Source: Shinisaurus crocodilurus
Lineage: Eukaryota > Chordata > Lepidosauria > Squamata > Shinisauridae
Direction: 5' to 3'
NCBI GenBank assembly: GCA_021292165.1
Contig: CM037877.1
Coordinates: 111,188,789-111,252,788 of the forward strand
Length of the DNA: 64,000 nt
Shown: positions 44,617 to 55,320 of the stretch, in pieces
Layout: every line of letters begins with the position of its first letter
Numbering within the stretch: the first letter of the stretch is position 1
The notes under the pieces: model-generated
Databases searched by the model: none
What the model was told of the DNA's origin: nothing
The model's input: only the letters and a program-made list of their open reading frames with translations
Position numbers and translations under genes: made by a program

Positions 44617-44860
44617 GTGTTGAACCTCTTTCAGCCTGAGGGCTGAACTCCATTTGAAGAAGCGCTCAGTGGTGGGCGGGGCTAAAGCCAAAGGAGGTGG
44701 GGCCCAAAATTCCGAAACTACCAGCATATTTTAGCTTAAAGCTCTTACTGCCAGTAATTAAGCCTCAGGAGACGCATTTCAACTGTTTAGAACGGGGGGG
44801 GGGGGAACTGCAAGAAAGCCAGGAAACCACCAAACAATAAAAATTATGGGGAAAGGGGAG
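44617..44860 (+). mobile_element. repeat family D copy
   Basis: GTTGAACCTCTTTCAGCCTG, AGCATATTTTAGCTTAAAGC and AAGCCTCAGGAGACGCATTT, then a run of G at about 44795-44805. Confidence 0.6.
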
Positions 44861-44877
44861 TGACCATCTGGGGAACC

Positions 44878-44953
44878 CCATTGGCTGTACTGGCTGGGGC
44901 TGATGGGAATTGACGTCCAAAGCAGTTGGAGGGCACCAGGTTGTGGAAGGCTG
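44878..44953. mobile_element. part copy of MITE family A
   Basis: TGTACTGGCTGGGGCTGATG to GGTTGTGGAAGGCTG. Confidence 0.75.
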
Positions 44954-45014
44954 TTCTACCATACAGCATTAGTGTTGTACATGGAGCCGCCTTAGAAAAC
45001 TGCTCTGAAATGAC

Positions 45015-45350
45015 AGTTTCAGTACAAAGCACAGCTGCTTAGGCTGCTGACTGGCACCAGGCGTCGGGAAAGTAGCTTGCCGGTGCTCAAAAAGCTTTAG
45101 TGCCTCCTCACCTATTTCCAAGCACAATTCAAAGTGCTGGTACTTATCTTTAAAGCCGAAGATGCCATGGGACATACATAACTGAAGGAACGTCTACCCC
45201 CACATCAGCCTGCCTGTGCACTTAGCTATGAGCTATGGAAGCCCTCCTCCAGGTCCACCCTGTGAGGTGGGTGGGAATTGGGAAGAGGGCCTTTTCAGTT
45301 GTGGCATCCTACTTCTGGAACACTCTCAGGACACTCTTGAACACCATCTG
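45015..45350 (+). mobile_element. L2-like LINE, RT C-terminal segment, plus orientation
   Basis: The plus frame reads AQLLRLLTGTRRRESSLPVL, later YFQAQFKVLVLIFKAEDAMG and LKERLPPHQPACALSYEL, with stops. It is the segment that should follow the RT part found on the other strand from 45345. Confidence 0.7.
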
Positions 45351-46275
45351 CAAGGGCAGCTCCATGTAGAGTGCATTGCAGTTATCTAACTTGGAGGTTA
45401 CCGATGCATCGGCTGCTGAAGCCAGGTTATCCCTATCCAGATAGGGGCACAGCTTGGCCACAAAACAAAGCTGGCAGAGGCACTAGTGACAAAGATGGCT
45501 CCAGGAGAACCTCCAAGCTATGAACCTGCTCCTTCAGGGGGAGTGCAACCCCATGCAGAACAAGTTGAACACCCTCCACCTGGTCAGAAGAACCACCCAC
45601 CAACGGCATCTCAGTCTTGTCTGGACTGAGTTTCAGTTTATTAGCCCTCATCCAGTCCATTGTCACAGCCAGGCACTAATTCAGCACATCCACAGCCTCA
45701 CCTGATGAAAATGAAAAGGAGAAATAGAGCTGCGTGTCATCAGCATACTGTTGGCAATGCACTCCAAAACTCCTGCAGACCCCACACAATGGTTTCATGT
45801 AGATGTTAAATAGCATGGGGGACAAAACCAACCCCTGAGGTACCCCATGCTGGAGAATCCACTGGGCCAAGCAATATTCCCCAAGCACCACCTTCTGGAG
45901 CCAGCCATCAAAGTAGGAGTGAAACCACTACAATGCAGTTCCCTCCACTCCCAGCTCAAACAGTCACCCCAGAAGGTTACCATGGTCAATGGTATCGAAA
46001 GCCAGATCAAGGAGAGCCAACAGGGCCATGCTCCCCCTGTCTCTTTCCCAACATAGGTAATCATACAGGGCAACCAAGGTTGTTTCTGTGCCAAAACCCG
46101 GCCTGAACCCTGACTGAAATGGATCTAGATAATTGGTCTCATCCAACAGTGTCTGGAGTTGGTTGGCAACCACCTGCTCAAGGACCTTGCCCAGGAAAGG
46201 AACATTTGTCACTGGCCTAAAGTTGTTGAGATCTTCTGGGCCAAAATGGCACAACCCATGTATAAGAGGGAGGTA
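45345..46275 (-). mobile_element. L2-like LINE, RT central segment, minus orientation
   Basis: Minus frames read NNFRPVTNVPFLGKVLEQVV, QSGFRPGFGTETTLVALYDY, QHGVPQGLVLSPMLFNIYMK, the catalytic YADDTQLYFSF, WMRANKLKLSPDKTE and KLDNCNALYMELPLQ. Several frameshifts, so not coding now. Confidence 0.8.
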
Positions 46276-46438
46276 TCAGCAGGCTTGGAGTACACACACC
46301 CCTCCAGGTTTGCAGAAGTACAAAAAATCTTTAGCGGGGAAGACACCAAAAACAGCTCTATGACAACCATGAAATGCTGACTAACTGTTGGGCAAAAACA
46401 ACAGAGGGGAATGGAATAGGCCATTCTCAGGGAGGGCA

Positions 46439-46470
<32 letters not shown>

Positions 46471-46961
46471 ACAGTGAAGAGGAGCACACCATACCGAAAT
46501 ATTTTGTTACAGGTCTCACTTGTAGGGGGAGGGGGTTTGTTTTTTGGTGTGTGTGTGTTTAACCTTGTTACCTGCCCTGGAAATATATGTATTGAAGATA
46601 GTGCTCGAATTATGGGAGAAAAAGTAGGGAGGCCCATAATAAAATCCAGAAAACCCACACCATGACTGCCCCCATTTTTAGCCAACTCATGATCCCCCAA
46701 TGCCTTCTAAGAATGATAGCTAACAGACCCATCAAAAAAGGGGTCCGGGCACCCTCTGATTCCCTGTAATTCAAGCATTGAGGGAAGGGAAGGGTACAAA
46801 TATATTAATTAAATAAGGGAATGATCCTATGGCTCCTAGACATTATCTGAGGAGCCATAGGATAGTTTGGATTCCCAGCTCTGAGGTCAGAGACAGCATT
46901 CTGACCTTGGAGCTGGGAATCAGAGCTCTGACCCCTCACCCACACACCCCTCACTGTGGCT

Positions 46962-47125
46962 CACGCTGGCTCAGCTTGTCTGAGTGTGGAAAGCTAAGCA
47001 GGGCCAGGCCTGGTTATTACTTGGATGGGAGACCCCTCCTCTAGTTTCCTGCATTGGGCAGGGGGTTGGACTCAATGGCCTTGTAGGCCCCTTCCAACTC
47101 TATGATCCTATGAAATCTATGAAAC
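46962..47125 (+). mobile_element. 5S-derived SINE with CR1-like tail, complete copy
   Basis: CTCACGCTGGCTCAGCTTGT, AAGCTAAGCAGGGCCAGGCC, TACTTGGATGGGAGACCC, then CCTGCATTGGGCAGGGGGTT, GGACTCAATGGCCTTGTAGG and CCCCTTCCAACTCTATGATC. The head follows the 5S rRNA internal promoter; the tail follows the CR1-type 3' end. Confidence 0.82.
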
Positions 47126-47466
47126 CATGTCGGTGCTCTCCAAGCAACCTCAGAGAGGGGTAAATGGGGCAGGGAGTGGGATGGGGAGTGGAGGGGAGGA
47201 GTCTGGAGAGGCCAGGGTACGAGGTAACAGCCATGCACTGAAAACAGCCATCTAGCAAAATGCAGAGTGGGAGGAGCGGGAAACGAAGATTGCCTCTGCT
47301 GCTCCTCCCGCTCTGCATTGGATGAGCATGCGCCTCTGAGTTTGGAGGCTTATGTTCATCTCTGTAGGACTGCGCTCTAAAACGGGTAGATTTCATGTGC
47401 TAACTGTGTGTGTGTGTCAGTCAGGCTGCTGTTAAAGACATAGGAGCAGCAGGGAACACTCTATGG

Positions 47467-48165
47467 CAGGGGTGGGCAGCTTGATGCCCTCCAGATGTTT
47501 TGGCCTAGAACTCCCATCAGCCCTAGCCAGCATAGCCTGTGGTGAGGAATCATGGGAGTTGTAGGCAGGACCGGTGCAGGGCTGTTTGGCGCCCTAGGCC
47601 AAATTATATTTAGCGCCCCCCCTCGTGTGCCGTGGTGGGGCCCTCCGGAGCAAAGCAGCCCTGCTCTGCAACCCCCCTGTGCGCCGCCGCCACCACCTAC
47701 CTACCTACCCCCCCCCCCCCCGCTGCTGGCTGCTGGCTGCTGCTGCCGCCTCCTCCTCCTCCTCCTCCGAGGAGAAAGTAACGCGACGGGACCCCCACAC
47801 TTTTTTTTTTTGCCGGGGAAACCAGGGCAACAGGGCTGTTTAAGCCCTGTTGCTCTGGTTCCTCCCGCCAAAACAACGCCGGCGGGGCTCTGGAAGCGAC
47901 GCGAAGGTAGGTAGGTGGCTGGCTGGCGGGCGGGCGCGCGCGCGGGGGGGGAGGTGCAGCAGCAGCGGTGGCAGCGGGGGGGAGGTGCGGCGGTGGGCGG
48001 GGAGGCGGCAGGCGGGGCAGGAGCGCGCCGGCGGCGAGGAAGGAGTGCAGCTTCTGCGCCCTCTTCCGCCATGCGCCCTAGGCAGCCGCCTGGGTCTGCC
48101 TAGCGGTAGCGCCGGCCCTGGTTGTAGGCCAAAACCTCTGGAGAGCCACAAGCTGCCCATCCCTG
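47467..48165. mobile_element. palindromic MITE family A split by a family F element
   Basis: 47467-47565 (CAGGGGTGGGCAGCTTGATG...) and 48121-48165 (...CAAGCTGCCCATCCCTG) are two halves of one MITE, interrupted at GTTGTAGG. Confidence 0.9.
47566..48120. mobile_element. hAT-like MITE family F, 555 bp, GC-rich interior
   Basis: CAGGACCGGTGCAGGGCTG to GTAGCGCCGGCCCTG, perfect 8-bp target duplications GTTGTAGG at 47558-47565 and 48121-48128. The interior (about 47640-48070) is extremely GC-rich with C, CTC and CGG runs, unlike the 160-bp copies. Confidence 0.9.
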
Positions 48166-48514
48166 CTTATACCCTCCCTTCTCCTCAGGGAACCCCAGCG
48201 CTCCTCCTGTAGCTTTACAAACAGCGAGACTCATTTTGAACAGATCAGGAATTCTTCCTCAAAGTTCACTACGGTGGTGCCTAAATAGCAAATTCCCAAG
48301 GGGTTCATGAGAGTTTTGTGGTATGTTGCCAGGATGGAAGTACAGGCACAGTGGGCTCAAGGGATTGCATTTCTGGCCTGGTAGGGTTGCCAAAAGACTA
48401 GGAAAGAAAACTGGCTTGGCTTGCTCATGTGCATCTAACATATGCAGGCATCAGCAGGTGAAACATTTTCATGGCACAGAGATAAATGTTACATTTTGCA
48501 GATAGGATGGCCAA

Positions 48515-48705
48515 CTTTTAGAAAAGGTGTCAAGACACATGTTTTAACCTGGCCTTTTAAATTGTTTTTAGCAGTGTTGTCACTTTTAATGTTCTAATGA
48601 TGCTTTTGTTTGTATGATATTGTGGCTCCTATTGTTGTTGTTGTTTTTAATTTGTGGTAGAAGGCCTTGGTGTGCAGAAGGGTGGTATAAAAATACAAAT
48701 AAACA
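48515..48705 (+). mobile_element. LINE (L2-like) 3' UTR fragment
   Basis: Ends TGCAGAAGGGTGGTATAAAA and an ATACAAATAAAC tail, the usual L2/CR1 3' end form. Confidence 0.5.
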
Positions 48706-48769
48706 AGCCAGCAATTCCACTGTCCTCTGTTCCTCTCTCAGGAACATGATGTGCAGGCAGACATTTATT

Positions 48770-48841
48770 TGGCTATGCTGGCTGGGGATGATGGGCGTTG
48801 TAGTCCAAAACACCTGAAGGGTGCCAGGCTGGGCAAGACTG
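48770..48841. mobile_element. half copy of MITE family A
   Basis: GGCTATGCTGGCTGGGGATG to GCTGGGCAAGACTG. Confidence 0.75.
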
Positions 48842-50280
48842 ATTTAAGAAATGTATACCTCACATTTCCACTTAGAAAAAATAAAATAAACCCCAAAGGT
48901 GGCTATTACCACATGAGAGTCTAGCACTATCCAGATGTTACATGAATGCCTGGAGGGGAGGTGCATGCGCCTGACCTTGGTGTATCCCTGCAATTGTATG
49001 CGCAGATGACCCAGTGTGCTTGGAAATCCTGGGTCCCCAACTGCATGGAGAGAGCCCCCTGTGCATAGAATAGTACCCCATGTGGGGCTCTTTCACTTCC
49101 AGACCTTACAATGAATGAGTGGAAGTTAGGTGCTCATATAGCATTATTCCTCTCCCACTCCACCTGTTCAAATAACATCTGAATAGGGGTTCATGTTTAT
49201 CTCCATGCCGTGAAAGGCTTCGCCTGCAGGTTTCTGTACATCATGGCACTGTTGGAGGCACAGATGCAGACCAGACTTTTTTTCTGGTCAATTGACAGCC
49301 CTAGCTGTGGAGAACAAACAAACTGCTGTCAAAGGCACAGGAGCCTAAAAAAAAAAGTTGGCAATTCTGGGCCAGGGGCTGAATCTGACAGATGAGTCTT
49401 GGCCTCCTTGATAAAAAGAAAACTCTGGCAATTGCTGACTTACAAACATGAGCTACAAGTCAGCTGCCATGGTGTGTGCATGTGTTATTTTTTTTTTACT
49501 AGCCCTGCTACTGTGTTTTTAACAGCTGGCTAACATGACAAAATGAAGCATGCTAAATTGCCTGCTTAATTTTTGCCTATCAGTCTGTTGTTAAAGGCAG
49601 AAGAGCAAGGCCAGTAAAATGTTGGCAACCCTAACTGCTTTCTCTTAAATCCAGCCACAAAAGGAGAATTTTACATTTTGCCCAGCAAGACTGACAACAG
49701 TTTGACAGATTTCCTAAAGTGCTACACAATCTCTCTCTCTTAATCCTTGCACCCTCCTTTCTCTCTGAACATGGTGATGATTCACAAAGTGGCATTGACA
49801 GCCAGATGCTATAAAGGCTTACTCAGGTGTAAGTTCCACTGAGTTTGATAGGGTTTACTCCCAAGTAAGTGCCCAAAGGATTGTTCCTATAGTCAGCATG
49901 CATGATACAAACCAGAGGCCAACAAGACTAATAATGATACTTTTTCCAATATAAAACAACTTTATCTTTTGAAATAACAGTTTGTATTTGATGTTTTATT
50001 ACAGGTGCTATCTACTTTCCAGCAAGATAAAGCTCCCCCCCCCCCGTGATTTAAACTGCAATGAAGTGAGGAAAACACTCCCCTCTTAAATATAGAAATC
50101 TCATACTTTGCTTTCATAAAGAAAGCAGCCTCTTTAAATGGAGTATCTGGGTCACATACCTAGCAACGCTGAAAATAATAAAAACACAGACAAATCTTTT
50201 CTTTCAAGCCAGACCCTAAAAGGATTATACCAACAGTATTACAAATGTCAAAAGGGAAAGGTGGGGAGGCAGGAGGGAGG

Positions 50281-50285
<5 letters not shown>
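48842..50285. other. CHRNA6 intron 1, nothing recognised
   Basis: Apart from a small palindromic repeat at 49805-49885 (TTACTCAGGTGTAAGTTCC), I see no feature. Confidence 0.4.

Positions 50286-50316
<31 letters not shown>
50286..50316. repeat. (GA)n microsatellite next to CHRNA6 exon 1 donor
   Basis: About 15 GA units; (TC)n in the transcript, starting about 15 bases after the donor GT. Confidence 0.95.
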
Positions 50317-50319
<3 letters not shown>

Positions 50320-50331
50320 AAAACAACTTAC

Positions 50332-50410
50332 CTGGAAGGAGGAAGAGGAACATGTTTGCCCACAAATAGAAAGTGAAATGGAGAAACCACAAGCATTTCT
50401 GAGAAAGCAT
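50332..50410 (-). CDS. CHRNA6: CHRNA6 coding exon 1: start codon and signal peptide
   Basis: ATG at 50408-50410 (minus strand), 26 codons plus one base, donor CTTCCAG|gtaagttg. Encodes MLSQKCLWFLHFTFYLWANM and then FLFLLP, a hydrophobic signal peptide that ends close to the exon boundary. The start is chosen because it is the first ATG of the open frame (the frame is open a little further upstream only with a TTG). It has A at -3, and it aligns with the ML... start of known alpha-6. A (TC)n run starts about 15 bases after the donor. The 5' UTR lies above 50410 and its start is not known. Confidence 0.9.
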
Positions 50411-51821
50411 TGTCAGAAGAGTATGGAGGAGGCTCTCTCTTTCAAGAGAGACAAGAAAAGTGCTTTGGGAAAACAAAAGAGCAGGAGGTGTAAGACCCTC
50501 AGATCTTCCCTGCTGCAGTGGCTATTTCGCTTTGGCATCCAGAGCTGCAGCTGTATCCAGATGATGGTTTTAAATAATGTACCATCCTTTAGGGTGTGTG
50601 TGTGTGTGTGTGTAATCTTCCAGAGCTGGAGGAGTTTTACTATCTTCAAATTAAGAGAAGGCAAAATTGGCTGACGTCAGGGGACCCTCACATTTCACAA
50701 GTGTGTGTGATGTGTGAATGAGTGAGAGAGAGAGACAGAGAGACTGCACAGCAGAGAGGCTGTGCAGTGCAGGAGCACATCCCAAGTACCGCTCGGAGAC
50801 TTGTGCAGCACTGCAGCGTTGATCTGACTCGGGAATCTCTCTACCTTTCCCACTCTTCGGCTTTTAATTTTGTCTGCAGAGATATCGTGGGCCGTGGGTT
50901 GCTTGGCAAGGTGGCCACTTTTATTACTGGCTCAGCTCTTGAGCCCTTCTCAGAAGCCTGATGTGCAGAAACGGAAGCAAGTGAAGCTTAGCTTGGCTCC
51001 ATAGAGAGATCAAGCGAGCGGGAAAGCCACACCTAATTTCTGCATATCGAGCTGCTGTTAAAAAAGAAAAGAAAAAGTGGCAACCATACAGCCAGCACTT
51101 CTGTGGGGGCATCTGTTATCCATCCAATCCCTTACATCAGTGTCTTCACCATATGATTACTACCTGACTGATCTTTGGACTGGCTCCCACCAACGAGAGC
51201 TGCAGGACGTCCATGACAGCTGGCATGGTGTGGTGGTGCAGGGGTAGGCAACCTGTTGTCTTCTGCTGCCTAATTTTCAAAGCCCTCTGCCAACACTCAG
51301 TTCAAACTTTTCCCTACCCTGGCAGCCTGCTAAGTGGGGAGAAGGAGAGGGGGAGAGAGAAAAGGGACTGGTAGAAAGAGAGAAAAGGAGTCGCCCACCC
51401 ACTATTGACTCTGTCCCCGCCCACTATTGACTCTGGCCCCGCCCATTGCTGGCTTCAGCCCTGCCCACCACCTGGATGCAGCCCCTCACAGATTACCTCC
51501 AAGGGAATGTGGACACGGCAGAAATTAGTTCCCCCACTCCTGGTGTAGCAGCTCAAAGTGTGAGCAGTGATCTGGGGAGCCCCTGGTTCAAGTATCGCTG
51601 CTGCCACAAATTCAGTAAATATATTTAGATGAGTTGGCTTTAGATTATAGCTCTTTCCATAAGTTATTCTGCATGCAAATGAATGTGCCTAGGCGGGAGC
51701 GGTGGCACCTAGGCTCTGCACACGCACACGCATGACCTTCATGTGTTTGTCTCAGTGGCTGAACGACTTCAAGGCAGATGCCCAAGGGCCCCACTCAGCA
51801 GAATGAGCAGGAGCTGATTTA
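50411..51821. other. CHRNA6 upstream region; no recognised gene
   Basis: Contains the presumed CHRNA6 5' UTR and promoter, a (GT)n run at about 50594-50612, a GA-rich run near 50725, and old repeat sequence around 51240-51540. No exon of a neighbouring gene seen. Confidence 0.4.
50567..50577 (-). promoter_or_regulatory. possible TATA-like element upstream of CHRNA6
   Basis: Read on the minus strand, an ATTATTTAAAACC-like sequence lies about 160 bases upstream of the CHRNA6 ATG, next to a (GT)n run. Position and AT content fit a TATA-like box, but there is no transcript start evidence and many neuronal receptor promoters lack TATA. Confidence 0.2.
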
Positions 51822-51900
51822 CCACCTTTTCCCATGCTAGACGGGAATCATGGGAGTTGCAGTCCAGTGTTTCTGGAGGGCACTGGACTGGGGAATGCTG
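51822..51900. mobile_element. half copy of MITE family A
   Basis: TTCCCATGCTAGACGGGAAT to GGACTGGGGAATGCTG. Confidence 0.7.
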
Positions 51901-52313
51901 AAATAAAGAGGGGGGAGCATAAGAGCATTGAGTCCAGAGTCTAGAATTACTTAGCTGCGCCGCTGCATCTGAAATGGGAGCGAAGGCACCTCTCTGTGCA
52001 TTCGGGAATGTACCAAGAAGGGGCTATGCACGTACAGGCCGATACTTGTAGGCTTGTTGCACGCATTGAATTACAGTGCCTGTAGTTCATTGCCACAGCA
52101 GAACTAGAGTGCTGTGTCGTTCATTTCTATGTAAACTATCTCACATCTGGAAAGAGCTTATGCCTCAAGCTCAGCCCCACAATTCCCATCTGCAGTATAG
52201 GGGTAATCTATATTGGCCCATCTTGCTGAAATAACAAAGAGCACTTTAGAAATGCTAGGGTGTGGTTATTATTATCGCATAGGTGAATGAGCCCTCACAG
52301 ATCAAGAACTACA

Positions 52314-52444
52314 TGGGCAACTATTGGCCCTCCAGATATTTTGGCCTACAACTCCCATGATCCCACACCACTGGCTCTGCTGGCTACAGCTGATGGGGAG
52401 TTGTAGACTAAAACATCTGGACGGCCACAAGTTGCCCACCCCTG
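52314..52444. mobile_element. palindromic MITE family A copy
   Basis: CAACTATTGGCCCTCCAGAT paired with ATCTGGACGGCCACAAGTTG, ending CCCACCCCTG. Confidence 0.85.
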
Positions 52445-52689
52445 GACTCCAGGCAGAAGCTGCATCTCACTTTGTATCACCACAACACACAAAGGACTCA
52501 GTTCACACATTCAGTCACAGCCTCATAGCCCTTGGGATCGTCTGGGGGCTGCAGCCAGGAAGCACTCATCATGCGGGTTTGGTACATGTGAGGGAACCAG
52601 TGCCTCCATGTGGGGGGCTCTGCACATGGCTGACGAGACCATTAAATTTATGGTGGTCCTATGAAAATTGGATGCCCCAATAAATTTGT

Positions 52690-53995
52690 GAATATCTTGC
52701 GACTTCTCCATGACAACATGACGGCAACGGTTTTGGACAACAACGGCTCTCATGGTGCTCCATTTAAAGTGGGATCAGGTGTTAAATAGGGATGTGTTAT
52801 CGCCCCAACATTATTTGCCATTTTCATCACCATGGTTTTACATCTTGTCGAGGGGAAACTTCCCACTGGTGTGGGAATTATATATCGAACAGATGGAAAG
52901 CTTTTTAATCTCAGCAGGCTGAAAGCAAAAAGTAAGGTAATTACAACCTCCGTTGTGGAACTTCAGTATGCTGATGATAATGTGGTCTCCGCACATTCAG
53001 AGGATGATCTCCAAACTATCCTAAATGCTTTTGCAGAAGCATACGAAAAACTTGGTCTCTCACTTAACATCAAAAAAACCAAAGTGCAAGCTAACCCTTT
53101 GGTGATGCCATCTATCCAGCTTGGCGGGACAATACTGGAAAATGTCGATCATTTTCTCTATCTTGGCAGCTATCTTTCTGTTACAGCTAACATCGACAGT
53201 GAAATCCAGCATCGTTTGAGCTCCGCAAGTGCTGCATTTTCTCGAATGAAACATAGAGTGTTCGAGGATCGGGATATTTGTAAGAAGACCAAAACACTGG
53301 TTTATGAAGCCATTGTATTACCGACTTTATTGTATGCCTGCGAAACATGGACTATCTATAAACGTCACTTCCACTTCCTTGAAAGGTTTCATCAACGTTG
53401 CCTCCGGAAAATCCTGTGAATTACTTGGGAAGATAGACGAACAAATGTCAGTGTACTGGAAGAAGCAAAGACTACTAGCATTGAAAAAATGATCCTTCAA
53501 CGCCAACTTCAGTGGACCGGTCATGTTGTTCGAATGCCTGACTGCCGTCTCCCAAAGCAGTTATTTTACTCCCAACTCAAGGATGGAAAGCGGAATATTG
53601 GTGGTCAATATAAGAGGTTTAAAGATGTTCATATCATAAGGCTAATCTAAAAAAATGCAATATAAACATCGAAAACTGGGAAGCTCTGGCCCATGAACGA
53701 TCTAAATGGAGGTTGGCCTTTCACAAAGGTTCCATGGACTTTGAAGAAGCCTGAGTGCAAGGTGAAAGGGAGAAACGTGCTAAGCGAAAAGCACGTCAAA
53801 TGAATCCTTTACAGGACCATCTTCTATCTGGTAACCTGTGTCCTCACTGTGGGAAGCTGTGTGGATCTAGAATTGGCCTCCACAGTCACTTACGGACCCA
53901 TCGCTAGAGTCTACACAATCTTCTTTAGAATTTCCTCCTTTTATCCCGGAAGACAATCTTACTCAGTCACGAGTGAGTGATCGCCTGATGATGAT
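52690..53995 (+). mobile_element. LINE copy 2, 5'-truncated at the same base as copy 1
   Basis: Nearly identical to 27982-29329, starting at the same ATATCTTGCGACTTC. The RT frame is broken: TAG replaces CAG near 52787, a 12-bp deletion follows AAAGTG near 53084, and TGA interrupts near 53418. The C-terminal zinc finger is still recognisable around 53845-53905. The tail is (TGA)n rather than (GACT)n. Flanks differ from copy 1, so this is not a local duplication. Confidence 0.88.
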
Positions 53996-54424
53996 GATAT
54001 ATATCCCGCATGTGTCTGTGCGGGGGCAGTGTCCGGTTCTCACAAAAGGCACCCACGGCATCCGTGCTGTGTCAGGAGCATGCAAGGGCTGTGGGCTCAT
54101 GGCTAGGCAGTGCTCATGTGAGTAAGCATGCTAGTGCTGCAGCTGGGTATCTCTCAAGCACTGGCACCTCCACATGGAGGCTATATGTGCAGCTACTACT
54201 GCAACATGAGCGATCACAGCAGCCTGGAAAAAGGGCATGCCTTCTCTAAACCACACAGGCAGATGCACTGCCACTGTGAAAATGTGTCTGACAATTCCAA
54301 AAGCATGATATCATTTAACCTGAATGATTGCATGGCCTTTGAGTTCCATTTTGCACCACTGCTCAGGTTATGCTTAGGGCAGATTGCTCTGATCAGCCCA
54401 CCCAAGTTATACTAGAGGGTTCCA

Positions 54425-54779
54425 GATTAGGGGTAGGCAACCCTTTTTGGGCCATTGGCACATTTGGCAATTTGAGAAACTGTCTTGGGCACCACCACAA
54501 AATGGCTGCCATGGGAGAGGTGGCAAAGGACAAGGAACCTGCCCAAAAGACTGAATACAGGGCAGAGATGGGGTCTGAGCTCCAACACACTAAACAATTC
54601 CTTTGAACCCACAGTTTCAGCACTGGCAGAAATCTATTTCACAGCAATCCCAGCTGCCAGTAAAAAAAAAAAAAAAGTGTTAAATGATTTAGAACGTGGG
54701 AAGGGTAGGACACCTTGGACACCAAGAAAGGTGCCTGGGGCACATTGGTGCCCACGGGCTCCACGTTGCCTACCCCTGT
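54425..54779. mobile_element. hAT-like MITE (AGGGGTAGGCAACC ends)
   Basis: Left TTAGGGGTAGGCAACCC and right CGTTGCCTACCCCTG form a terminal inverted repeat; the interior holds a run of A at about 54661-54675. Confidence 0.7.
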
Positions 54780-55320
54780 TGTAGATGGTGGGTGAGTGCT
54801 CCTTTCTCTAAGTTGCTGGACTGTTCTCTTGGGGGCAGTTTGTGAGGAACTGGATGCTTACACAGCAGCGCTAGGTAGTTCAAAAACAAGTCGTGATGGC
54901 CCTGGAAAGCACACAGCTGTTACAGCCTTGCATGCACAATTATTATTACACTAATCCATCATCAGAAAGACCAAAGCAGCATTCTGCTCGGCATTATGTA
55001 AGCACAGAGCAGCTGGGGCAATAACCTTTGATAACAGTTACGGGAAAGCAAAAAACAACAAAACCAGAGCTAAGGCTATATGAATTAGGAAATGCAGATT
55101 TCAGGTAATCCAAACATTGTGAAGAGGGAAGTGCCCCGTATCCATCAGGCTCCCACATGATTCAGAATACTAATTTTCCAGTGCTCAAAATCCACGTGGA
55201 GAGCACCCACGGATGCAGGAGGCTTGCCTCTTCAGAAAGTCACCCTCTACAAGTTCAGGGTGATGGAAGCAATGATGGAGGGCGGCAGGGCTGGCACCCC
55301 CCTTATCGCATGTTTACTCA

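Larger units (their letters stand above)
33862..50410 (-). other. CHRNA6: CHRNA6 gene, complete coding region in six exons
   Basis: Neuronal nicotinic acetylcholine receptor subunit alpha-6. The six exons (79, 140, 45, 110, 994 and 123 bp of coding sequence) add up to 1491 bp: 496 residues plus stop, against about 494 in human. All phases agree. The introns are 5828, 1983, 1253, 84 and 5910 bp. Residues: signal peptide in 1-30; loop A Tyr123; Cys-loop Cys158-Cys172; loop B Trp179; loop C Tyr220, vicinal Cys222-Cys223 and Tyr227; M1 about 240-262, M2 271-291, M3 303-325, M4 465-488. The protein carries the principal face of the agonist site. Alpha-6 rather than alpha-3 is shown by [33 protein letters not shown] and the tail [15 protein letters not shown]. 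It lies tail to tail with CHRNB3, its usual assembly partner. Confidence 0.96.

Noticed and set aside
46962..47060. 5S rRNA gene
   Set aside because: Only the internal promoter part resembles 5S; it is fused to a LINE-like tail and repeats elsewhere in the window.
47552..48212. Several 100-120-codon ORFs and an apparent CpG island
   Set aside because: They lie in the GC-rich interior of a MITE with perfect 8-bp duplications; the frames are low-complexity Pro/Ala/Arg with no domain.
1895..50410. First impression of CHRNA5 and CHRNA3 (the other tail-to-tail nicotinic cluster)
   Set aside because: The residues fit CHRNB3 and CHRNA6 better: WLHS-type C-terminus and VYSY/LYSY loop C in the first gene, and [16 protein letters not shown] and the alpha-6 tail in the second.
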